A stretch of DNA of 64,000 nt, from positions 1-64,000 of the IMG/VR virus record IMGVR_UViG_3300045993_000425; one strand, given 5' to 3'. The notes beneath the pieces are model-generated. The model made no database searches, was not told where the DNA came from, and saw only the letters and a list, made by a program, of their open reading frames with translations. Below, piece by piece: positions 51,223 through 58,610 of this stretch; positions within the stretch are counted from its first letter, which is position 1, and every line of letters begins with the position of its first letter. The DNA comes from a virus. The position numbers and the translations under genes were made by a program.

Positions 51223-51705
51223 ATGACCAAAACACCCCCCAAGAAGACAGAGAAGCCGCAATCCCAGATCTGCCTTTCCGAGGTACTCAAGGAGCGATCA
51301 GAGAAGACATGTGGAGGTGAGTGTGAGAACTGCACCTGCGATGCCGACGAAAATCTGCTCGTTCTAGCCGATAAGCAGCGAGAGGCACTAGAGCTGATGC
51401 AGCATCTCGTGACGCTGGTGAGTGACGACAAGCCGCTGGTCGATGCCGTCGTTGCGGCTCGCGCCAGGACCGTCGTTCACTACATCATCTTGTCCATGTA
51501 CGACGGTCTCCCGTACAACCTGGATGACTATGAGGTTGCGGTAGGATCTTTCATCGACACTCTCAAGTACCTTGCAGAAGAATCAGACGACAAGGTTGTC
51601 CGCTATATCGCAACCTACGGAAAGTGGGACGTGATCGTCGATGACGAGGAAGCCGTCTCAGTAGACTACAAGGGTGTCTCTGAGAAAGCCCCCAAGGACA
51701 TCTAG
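51223..51705 (+). CDS. Acidic protein with N-terminal Cys cluster
   Basis: A 160-residue protein. A cluster 'CGGECENCTC' near residue 30 may bind metal. The rest is helical and strongly acidic. An extended -10-like TGCTATAGG lies just before the start. Its stop abuts the RNA ligase ATG. No family recognised; co-transcription with the ligase is likely. Confidence 0.65.
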   Translation: MTKTPPKKTEKPQSQICLSEVLKERSEKTCGGECENCTCDADENLLVLADKQREALELMQHLVTLVSDDKPLVDAVVAARARTVVHYIILSMYDGLPYNLDDYEVAVGSFIDTLKYLAEESDDKVVRYIATYGKWDVIVDDEEAVSVDYKGVSEKAPKDI

Positions 51706-52779
51706 ATGGGCAAGTTCCAGGTGCTGGTAGTCGAGGTCGGAGCCATCAAGCCGCATGCTCAAGCAGATCGCCTTAGCTGGGTAACCATCCAAGAGGCAGG
51801 GAATGTTCCTGTCGTATTTCGGACGGGTGACCTAGTAGAGGGGCAGCTAGCTGTCTACTTCCCAATCGACTCTGTCATCCCTGAGAGTGTGCCTGGCACT
51901 AGCTTCCTTGGTTCGCACAGGCGAATCAGGGCAATGCGACTCAGGGGAATGTACAGTGAGGGGCTCATCCTGCCAGCCCAGAACGTCCTCGACAAGCCGG
52001 TGAAGGGGCAGGATGTATCCTCCTTCCTTGGGGTCAAGAAGCACGAAGATCCGATCCCGGTCAAGATGGGAGGCGAGCAGGTAGCCAATCCAGGCTTGCC
52101 CACCTACGAGGTCGAGTCTCTAGGTGGGTTCCCATGCATCCTTTCTGAGGATGAAGATGTAGTCATCACAGAGAAATTGCATGGAACCAACGCTCGCTTC
52201 GCTCTCGTCGATGGACGGTTCTACGCTGGTAGTCATCACTGCTTCTGGCGAGACATGAGGAGCGGCTGGCGGGAGTGGAAGCGTTGGGGCGAGAACCTGC
52301 TTCGACGCCTGAAGAAGGAGACACCTCGCCCTCCCCCACTCGACAATGTCTACTGGCAGATCGCCAGGAAGCACGACCTCGAGGAGAAGATGTATCGGGA
52401 GGGGTACTATGACTTTTCTATCTATGGCGAAATCTTCGGGGATATCCAAGACCTGAAGTACGGCCACGGCAAAGGCGAGATCAGCTTCTATGTCTTCGAT
52501 GTATGGGACAGTCAGAAGAAGGGCTGGCTGGGCTGGGACGACACTGTCGAGGTGGCTCGCAGGATGGGTCTAGCTGTCGTTCCTGTCCTCTACCGGGGTG
52601 CCTACCATGACGGCCTCCTCAAGAAGCTGGTCGACGGAGATAGCATCCTGGCGAGCCACATCCGAGAGGGCATCGTCCTCAAGACCACAGCAGAGAGCGA
52701 GCCGGGAGTGGGGCGTTTCATCATCAAGATGGTCAGCCAGCAGTACAAACTACGCAACAATCCGAGCGAACTGAAATGA
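51706..52779 (+). CDS. RNA ligase, Rnl5/DRB0094 type
   Basis: A 357-residue ligase with an N-terminal OB-like domain ('RIRAMRLRGMYSEGLILP' near 70-85) followed by the nucleotidyltransferase domain, the order of the Deinococcus DRB0094 family. Motif I is 'TEKLHGTNARF' with the adenylated Lys157. Motif III is 'FSIYGEIFG', motif IV 'REGIVLKT', motif V 'FIIKMVSQQYKL'. It seals 3'-OH/5'-phosphate breaks in RNA. Phages use RNA ligases to undo host anticodon-nuclease damage. A cPRR-family gene is upstream in the same island. CAAGGA lies before the ATG. Confidence 0.9.
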   Translation: MGKFQVLVVEVGAIKPHAQADRLSWVTIQEAGNVPVVFRTGDLVEGQLAVYFPIDSVIPESVPGTSFLGSHRRIRAMRLRGMYSEGLILPAQNVLDKPVKGQDVSSFLGVKKHEDPIPVKMGGEQVANPGLPTYEVESLGGFPCILSEDEDVVITEKLHGTNARFALVDGRFYAGSHHCFWRDMRSGWREWKRWGENLLRRLKKETPRPPPLDNVYWQIARKHDLEEKMYREGYYDFSIYGEIFGDIQDLKYGHGKGEISFYVFDVWDSQKKGWLGWDDTVEVARRMGLAVVPVLYRGAYHDGLLKKLVDGDSILASHIREGIVLKTTAESEPGVGRFIIKMVSQQYKLRNNPSELK

Positions 52780-52982
52780 GCGACCTCTCATGGAAGGTAG
52801 GTGGGTACACCTCGGTCGCCTACCTGCCTCCTCTGACTCTCATCACCTGGAGGTCGCAAGACAACCAGTGGCTCTGGATGATCGTGGGGGCTTTCAACCA
52901 AATCCTCAGGCATGGGCACTCACCAGACGAGGAAACGGCTCGCCAGACGGCCCAGGAGCACGCAGGAGCAACGAAGCCATGA
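52776..52982 (+). CDS. Small protein coupled to the RNA ligase
   Basis: A 68-residue protein, its ATG overlapping the ligase stop (ATGA). A Trp-rich N-terminal half ('LITWRSQDNQWLWMIVGAF') resembles a compact beta domain. The C-terminus is helical and charged. Its stop overlaps the next start. Tight coupling suggests it works with the ligase; no family recognised. Confidence 0.6.
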   Translation: MSDLSWKVGGYTSVAYLPPLTLITWRSQDNQWLWMIVGAFNQILRHGHSPDEETARQTAQEHAGATKP

Positions 52983-53470
52983 CCCGCCGACGAATACTCA
53001 TCCTGATACCAGACTCACGTCCTGACAGCTCTGGAGAGGTTTGGGAGGGTGCCGACATCCAGCTCCCAACTGGTCTAGTGCCAGTGGCCATCGACAGTCG
53101 GCTCGATGACCCCCTAGCACAGGTCGGAAACGCTACCGTAGTCAAGTCTCCAGATGGTCTGATTTATGCAGATGTCGCCTTCAGCGGGAACGCCGGTAGA
53201 CCCTGCTTCCACTATGTCCTAAAGCAGATGCGAGCCTACATCATCGGAGACATCAATGGGCTCGAGCAGAGAGGGCACCATCGCCTGATTAGGAAGGCCG
53301 TCGTAAAGGCTATCGGGTTCACGATGGGGCTCAACGCAGACCGCAGAATCCCGACACTCTCTGCCCAGGGATTCTGGCCAGATATCCCCAACCCTCCTGC
53401 GGTCAAGAGAGGGCTACGCCTAGTCAGGGATGAGCCAGCCAGCGACCCAGATGCACCTCGCTCTGCCTAG
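52979..53470 (+). CDS. Unknown protein, last of the island
   Basis: A 163-residue protein, ATG overlapping the previous stop, AGGAG nine bases upstream. An alternating N-terminus ('RRILILIPDSRPDSSGEV') and a helical centre with basic residues ('LIRKAVVKAIGFTMGLNAD'), then a Pro/Asp tail. No motif recognised. Confidence 0.6.
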   Translation: MTRRRILILIPDSRPDSSGEVWEGADIQLPTGLVPVAIDSRLDDPLAQVGNATVVKSPDGLIYADVAFSGNAGRPCFHYVLKQMRAYIIGDINGLEQRGHHRLIRKAVVKAIGFTMGLNADRRIPTLSAQGFWPDIPNPPAVKRGLRLVRDEPASDPDAPRSA

Positions 53471-53477
53471 AAAGCAA

Positions 53478-53499
53478 AAGGGCCGGTTTCCCAGCCCTT
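53478..53499 (-). terminator. Terminator at the island/tail-tube boundary
   Basis: Stem AAGGGC (53478-53483) with GCCCTT (53494-53499), extended by two inner G-C pairs after one mismatch, four-base loop. On the - strand it is followed by TTTTGCTTTC, so it terminates transcripts coming from the tail tube gene. On the + strand the T-tract is absent. Confidence 0.72.
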
Positions 53500-53527
53500 A
53501 GTGCGTTCAGACTGTGGAAACAGTCAG

Positions 53528-54028
53528 CTAGCCACCGGATGCATGAACCGCAAGGTCCATCGAGTCGGTTGGTTCTTCGTTCGTATCCGCCGTCTCGTCG
53601 GTGTAGACAAGACCCTGGAACGTCACGGTGAACTCCTGAAGCGACCGAGGAGACACCTGGCTCGAGAAGCCGGTCGCCTTGCAGTTGCTGACCTTCATGA
53701 TAGTAGCCTTTGCAGGATCAGCAGCGGAACGGTCTGTCAGCTCGATGGAAATGTCCTCGTAGGTGAGCATCTCAGTCAGCTTCGGAATCAGCTGCACGCC
53801 GGAAGTGCTGCCAAACGCTCCCTGGTCCATGATGCGGAAGCCGGCTGCTGTAACGCTGACTACCTCGGCTCCGGTATAGACGAGTTCGGCAGCCGAAAGA
53901 CGACCGATGATGTAGACTGGGGCGACATCGAGGTTCACGTTCCAGCTGCAATTGGCGAAGAAGCCGACCTTCTTGCCGGAAACCGACAGGATGGCTCGTG
54001 CGCCATGAATGACTTTAGAAGCTGCCAT
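53528..54028 (-). CDS. Tail tube protein
   Basis: A 166-residue protein immediately after the sheath gene, the usual tube position. It is a beta-rich protein beginning 'VIHGARAILSVSGKKVGFFA', with 'KATGFSSQVSPRSLQEFTV' near the end, typical of tail tube proteins of contractile phages. It forms the inner tube through which DNA passes. GAGGA lies before the ATG. Confidence 0.82.
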   Translation of the reverse strand: MAASKVIHGARAILSVSGKKVGFFANCSWNVNLDVAPVYIIGRLSAAELVYTGAEVVSVTAAGFRIMDQGAFGSTSGVQLIPKLTEMLTYEDISIELTDRSAADPAKATIMKVSNCKATGFSSQVSPRSLQEFTVTFQGLVYTDETADTNEEPTDSMDLAVHASGG

Positions 54029-54047
54029 CTATCTATCCTCTTCTTTC

Positions 54048-55841
54048 TTACGCGGACTGAGTCGGCTGCGTGAGCAGGAACCGAATCGGGATGAAGTAAA
54101 CGCCGGTCCCAGGCTTGATTTCAGCCGACACCAGCATCGCTGGGGGGCTGATCTGCACGCTGGCGTTCTTGTAGCCACCAGGCGCGTCGTCGCTAGAAAC
54201 CATCAGCTTGAGCCGGTAGAGCTCGCTCAGAATGCTCTTGAGGTAGCTCAGAGCGATTGCGGCAGACACATCTGCGAAGTTCTGGCCGATGAAGGCCTTC
54301 TCCATCTTGTCCGAAACCGTCATGGCGATGGTGTCAGCGGTGTAGACGGCCTGGATGCTGTTGTAGACGAAGTTGTTGTCATATCCGTAGGTTGTCTGGT
54401 CAGAGACGAATGACATGACACCATCAGACATCCGAGGAGCCAGGATGAGGAGGCCATTTCGGATGGCATCCTCGAGTGCATCCTGGTTCTCGACTACGAA
54501 GTCGCTCTTGGGGGCGCGGCTGCCGTAGACGTTGAGAGCCTTGTTGAAGATCGGGCGGTAGCCTGCGCTGGCCTGCATCGCTGCCGCGACGACTGCACAA
54601 GCCCACGGCTGGAACCAAGTCAAGGTGCCGCTAGCGTTCGGCTGTAGAGTATCGAGGTAGCTGAGAGCCATCCGAGCCGAGCCCATCTGCTGCGCCTTTG
54701 CCTTTGCGTTGGCGTAGGTGTCGCTGACACTCGGGAAGCCCTGACGCGGCTTGCGCTGCTTGAACTGCGAGCAGTAGCTCAGGTGCGTCGAGAGGGCCGC
54801 ATTGACACCAGCGATGGTGTAGGTCGAGGAGGAGTCGGTAGCTCCGATAGCAATGTCACCGGTTGTCGCAGTGGTCGCATCCTGGCTGAAGAGAGTAACG
54901 ATAAAGTTCGCCCGGAGACGAGCCGCCTGGTCAAGAGCGGCGATGACGTTGGAATCGTAGGTGTGGCCGAGGGCCCCACCATTCAGGAAGGTGATGGTTT
55001 GTGAAGCCGGAAGACCGGTGTTCGGGAAGATCGTCGAATCGACCGAAACCAGACGGCTGGTAGCAATCGCCTGCATGAAGTCGAAGGCATCCTTCTTGAC
55101 ACTGAAGCCACCACCAGAGACATCGGCTCCGCTGACCTCATCTAGAACGAACGGAGAAAGCTGCGAGTAGACAGGAGTAACAGTCGCAGACCAGCCCTTG
55201 GAGGTGATGAAGGCAGCTAGGTCGCCTAGAGTCTTGAAGTCGGAAAGACCAGCCGTCCAAGCAGAAACTCCGTTGCTGTAACCAGTGATGGATGTCGCAC
55301 CGATAGTCATAGTAGGTACGGTTGCACCGCTAGATACCAGCATAGCAACCGACCCACCAACAACGAACTGCTCAGAAATGTTGTCATTCTTGCGAGCGAT
55401 TGTGATGGTCGATGAGCCGCTTGAGGTAGCTACAGTGACAGAGATGAGGTTGCCATTCTTTCCGGCTGACTTTGCATCCAGCTTGGCGTAGCCGCCGGTA
55501 AGGGTTGTCGACGCCTTGGTGCCCTGGTTCGTCTTGATGAGGACGATCTGGGTAGGGCTGCCCTTGACCTGTGGGTCCTTGGAAGGAGCGCAGGCGAGGA
55601 GGTACGCATCGACTAGGCGACCCGACCCGAACTTGGCAACTACATCAGCCTTCTGGGAGGGACCATAGACGCTAGTCGAGGTTACATCCTCATCGAGATA
55701 GCTGGGACCATCAGAGGCCTCACCGACGAGGACAACGACACCGGTAGTCGAGGTGCCAGACGTGCTGGGAGCCACGTCCCACTTAGCTGGTGCGCTCGGA
55801 ATGTAGAGCGTGCCGTCTGTAGTAGTGTACGAAAGAGCCAT
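54048..55841 (-). CDS. Tail sheath protein
   Basis: A 597-residue protein. 'TGVVVLVGEASDGPSYLDED' near residue 30 is the typical sheath N-terminal strand region. 'VEIND'-type linkers are not obvious, but the C-terminal domain with 'IALSYLKSILSELYRLKLMV' and 'IPIRFLLTQPTQS' fits the sheath C-terminal domain. A protease-resistant outer domain occupies the middle. Sheath contraction drives the tube through the envelope. Strong TAGGAG before the ATG. Confidence 0.87.
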   Translation of the reverse strand: MALSYTTTDGTLYIPSAPAKWDVAPSTSGTSTTGVVVLVGEASDGPSYLDEDVTSTSVYGPSQKADVVAKFGSGRLVDAYLLACAPSKDPQVKGSPTQIVLIKTNQGTKASTTLTGGYAKLDAKSAGKNGNLISVTVATSSGSSTITIARKNDNISEQFVVGGSVAMLVSSGATVPTMTIGATSITGYSNGVSAWTAGLSDFKTLGDLAAFITSKGWSATVTPVYSQLSPFVLDEVSGADVSGGGFSVKKDAFDFMQAIATSRLVSVDSTIFPNTGLPASQTITFLNGGALGHTYDSNVIAALDQAARLRANFIVTLFSQDATTATTGDIAIGATDSSSTYTIAGVNAALSTHLSYCSQFKQRKPRQGFPSVSDTYANAKAKAQQMGSARMALSYLDTLQPNASGTLTWFQPWACAVVAAAMQASAGYRPIFNKALNVYGSRAPKSDFVVENQDALEDAIRNGLLILAPRMSDGVMSFVSDQTTYGYDNNFVYNSIQAVYTADTIAMTVSDKMEKAFIGQNFADVSAAIALSYLKSILSELYRLKLMVSSDDAPGGYKNASVQISPPAMLVSAEIKPGTGVYFIPIRFLLTQPTQSA

Positions 55842-55881
55842 CTGAGTCTCCTATCGACAGTTAGATTACTGTCAAGACTGC

Positions 55882-57507
55882 TTACAGCCCAGCGGCGCCA
55901 GGCGCCTTGGGTGGCTTGGGAGCCGGTGGTGTAGGGGTTGGGGGCTTCGGGGATGCAGAGGGCGGCTTGCTGGTGTTTGGTCCCTTGGGAAGGGCGGCTG
56001 GAGGCTTAGGAGCCATGCCTGGGGCTTTTGGAGCCATACCTGGGGCCTTGGGCTTGGAGCCAGGAAGCTCAAGCTTGGCAAGGAGCTTACCCTTGGCGAT
56101 TTGCCCGCCAGAGCCAGGAGCCTTGTGAGTCTTGATCTCACTGGCCTTCTCAGGTACTCCCTTACCTTCGCACTTGCAGTCTTCACAGCCACAGGTCTTG
56201 CAGCAGGAGGACTTCTTCAGGGTCGAGATGATCTGCTTCTCAGCCTTGCCGAGCCGACGCAGTGAGCCGCCATTGTTCTTGGTCGCGCTCCACCTCTTGG
56301 CAGCCTTCTCATTCGGCTCCATAGCCGATTTCTCGGTAGGGGCGATGGCTGACTTCTCCATCGAGAACTTGCTGCACTTCTCATTGTGCTTCCCATTGCC
56401 GCTGCACTCAGCGCACTTCTCTTCCTTGTGGATCTTGGAGTCGAGCCCGTGCTCCTTCACTGGTGCTGGCTTTACATTGCCATGCTGACCTGGGAGCTTG
56501 CCGTAGCTACCATGTTTGACCGGCTTTTCCTTGATAGGCTCGATCCCCTGGTGGGCTGGCTTCTCGGACTGCATCAACGGCTGCGTTCCACGCTTCCCAG
56601 CACAGTGGCGACAGGAGGGGGTCTGACAAGTCCAGCTAGCACTGCCAGAGCATCCCTGCTGGTGCTGGCCACGAAGCCCACAGCTCACACACTCTCGGTC
56701 AGCTAGAGGAACCTTACCGAGGATCTCATGCGGATGGAATGGATACGGACTGCCTACTGGAGCAGCCTCTACCTGCTGCTTGATCAACTTGAACATCTGT
56801 CCGCTACCCATGTTCTTCTCCAGACGGCCTGATTTAGCCAGTTCACGCTGTCGGAGTCCCAACAGCAGCTGGTGATATGTTTCCACGACTGACTTGAGAA
56901 CCTGCTGCGCCGCCCCAGCTGGGCTGACATCAGTCAAATGCTTGCCTAGTTCCTCTAGAGGGATGGCTGGGTTCTCAAAGTCGATATTGTACTTGAAGAA
57001 ACCATTGACACCAGCACTAGGTGGCATGACCGTGTAGTAGTCTTGAGGCTCGGTGTCGAACTTCTCGATGCCTTCAATGGGTGGAGTGCAGTGATTCTTC
57101 GCTGGGCCGTTCGTAAACACTAGGAAGTTCTTGCCATTCATGCGAACAGCAACCGACTCCTGGCCGAAACGCTCCCCAATTCTAGCGAGCTGCTCAATGC
57201 TAGCCCCATGCACGATCCAAGACTGCTCCGGTTTACCGTACTTGCCCCGAGTTGGCTCAATTTCAGTCAAACCCTCCTGAAGGAGAGCTCGACCCATAGC
57301 CTCATGGCCTGACTCAATCGGAGCCTGGGAACTAATAGGGTTCTCACCACTCAGAATCCCAACAGGACCAGGACCAAATACCCGAAAAGGATGATCCGAC
57401 TGACTAAATGGCTTGGCTACCGCTCCAGGCTCCTGGGGCGTCCCCTGCTCCTGACTAGGAGGAGGGAGAGTGTTCGGATGAAACGACTGAGTAGCGGAGT
57501 CGGCCAT
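55882..57507 (-). CDS. Zinc-knuckle and Pro-rich protein with a polyvalent-protein-like N-terminal domain
   Basis: A 541-residue protein between neck and sheath genes. Residues about 65-175 form a conserved-looking domain ('YGKPEQSWIVHGASIEQLAR', 'FGQESVAVRM', 'FLVFTNGPAK', 'YYTVMPPSAG'), a pattern I associate with phage and polyvalent proteins of unknown activity. Three Cys clusters follow: 'CVSCGLRGQHQQGC', 'CAECSGNGKHNEKC', and 'CCKTCGCEDCKC'. The tail is Lys/Pro/Ala repeats ('KAPGMAPKAPGMAPK'). The start is uncertain: ATG at 57507 or GTG at 57540 overlapping the previous gene, neither with a good ribosome site. It could be an internal virion protein injected with DNA; that is inference. 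Confidence 0.65.
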   Translation of the reverse strand: MADSATQSFHPNTLPPPSQEQGTPQEPGAVAKPFSQSDHPFRVFGPGPVGILSGENPISSQAPIESGHEAMGRALLQEGLTEIEPTRGKYGKPEQSWIVHGASIEQLARIGERFGQESVAVRMNGKNFLVFTNGPAKNHCTPPIEGIEKFDTEPQDYYTVMPPSAGVNGFFKYNIDFENPAIPLEELGKHLTDVSPAGAAQQVLKSVVETYHQLLLGLRQRELAKSGRLEKNMGSGQMFKLIKQQVEAAPVGSPYPFHPHEILGKVPLADRECVSCGLRGQHQQGCSGSASWTCQTPSCRHCAGKRGTQPLMQSEKPAHQGIEPIKEKPVKHGSYGKLPGQHGNVKPAPVKEHGLDSKIHKEEKCAECSGNGKHNEKCSKFSMEKSAIAPTEKSAMEPNEKAAKRWSATKNNGGSLRRLGKAEKQIISTLKKSSCCKTCGCEDCKCEGKGVPEKASEIKTHKAPGSGGQIAKGKLLAKLELPGSKPKAPGMAPKAPGMAPKPPAALPKGPNTSKPPSASPKPPTPTPPAPKPPKAPGAAGL

Positions 57508-57526
57508 GTTTGGTAGATTACCGGCG

Positions 57527-58270
57527 TTAGAGGACGCCACTGAGGATGTCTTTGTTCATTAGCGTAGCGATGTCAGAGATCTGCGAGATGACTTGTTTGT
57601 TGGGTGCTGTCATAACAACCGCAGAAGGAGGCATATTGGCAATGATCTCGCTTGCTGTGCCCGATTTATCCAGAGCGTCATACCAAGTATGCCGCACCTT
57701 CCCTGTCAGGTTGAGAGAGCGAGTGTAAACCTGCTCCATCTCTACCCCTTCTACCTGAGTCAGGGGTCCCACTTGGAACGAACTCACCATGAATCCTCTC
57801 TGGTCCAAGTAGCGGAACTTCACTTGCATTAGGGAGTACATCATGATGCTGTACAGGAAGAGGCAGTACTCTACCTCGGAGTGGACAAAGCAGGCGATGG
57901 TGTACTGCTCGTTAGCTGTTACGCCGAACTTAGGCCTGAAACTGTTTGGGTCTACGATATCTGCCTGACTGATGCTGTCCCAATCGATGTCGCTTAGGGT
58001 TGACTCGCCTTCTGGAGCGGACCCGAGAGCGATGGCAATGCATGGCAGGTCTGCCTGTCCTACCTGTAGGCCTAGCCTGACCGAGATCTTGGTCTTGGTG
58101 AACCAATCCTTGCACTGCTTTAGGGTCTTGTCCCCATACTTGTCCTGCGTCAGAGGGTCGGATAGCAGCTCCTCGAGCATATTGTCGATCAAGTCTGGGT
58201 TTGACCTGACCTCGAGGAGCCCAGCTCGCACAGCTTCTCGAATAAGTAGGTCACTCTGGACGATTCCCAC
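57527..58270 (-). CDS. Neck or tail-completion protein (candidate)
   Basis: A 247-residue protein, GTG start with TAGGAG five bases upstream. Mixed alpha/beta; a hydrophobic helix 'YCLFLYSIMMYSLMQVKF' is central. It sits upstream of the sheath, where tail terminator or neck proteins are found in contractile phages. The call rests mainly on position and size. Confidence 0.5.
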   Translation of the reverse strand: MGIVQSDLLIREAVRAGLLEVRSNPDLIDNMLEELLSDPLTQDKYGDKTLKQCKDWFTKTKISVRLGLQVGQADLPCIAIALGSAPEGESTLSDIDWDSISQADIVDPNSFRPKFGVTANEQYTIACFVHSEVEYCLFLYSIMMYSLMQVKFRYLDQRGFMVSSFQVGPLTQVEGVEMEQVYTRSLNLTGKVRHTWYDALDKSGTASEIIANMPPSAVVMTAPNKQVISQISDIATLMNKDILSGVL

Positions 58271-58278
58271 AATGTCTC

Positions 58279-58593
58279 CTAAGCGTGGTCGACAACTTGA
58301 AGGTTGAAGATGTAGGTGTAAGCATCCTGAGTCGCAACATTCGCGACTCTCATGGCACCAAACAACAGCCCAGCAGAGGCGATGGTGTTCGATGGCAGAT
58401 GGACGACCGCATAGGTGGTGTCAGGCTGGGCGACTTGACCTGTAAGCTCAAGAACCGGTGTGACATCCGATACCTGCTGCCGTAGGGTGAGGGTCACGGT
58501 GAAGCCAGTTAGGGACAAGAAGGTTCCCCCGAGTACTCTGACTCGCATCCTGAATGTTCTACTGTCGTTTTTTGGCAGCTTTACTGTTGTCAT
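58279..58593 (-). CDS. Small beta-sandwich-like virion protein
   Basis: A 104-residue protein. 'KNDSRTFRMRVRVLGGTFLS' then 'LTGFTVTLTLRQQV' and 'AYTYIFNLQVVD' show an Ig-like or BppU N-terminal-like strand pattern, seen in small phage proteins near fibres. TAGGAA before the ATG. Eight bases upstream of the neck candidate gene. Confidence 0.6.
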   Translation of the reverse strand: MTTVKLPKNDSRTFRMRVRVLGGTFLSLTGFTVTLTLRQQVSDVTPVLELTGQVAQPDTTYAVVHLPSNTIASAGLLFGAMRVANVATQDAYTYIFNLQVVDHA

Positions 58594-58610
58594 AGGTTCC
58601 TAGATTGCCT

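Noticed and set aside
49718-51235. 505-residue open frame on the - strand opposite the GC-rich zinc-ribbon gene
   Set aside because: The + strand frame has domain-like sequence, a promoter and a sensible start. The antisense frame is Asp/Gly/Leu-rich low complexity caused by C-ending codons.
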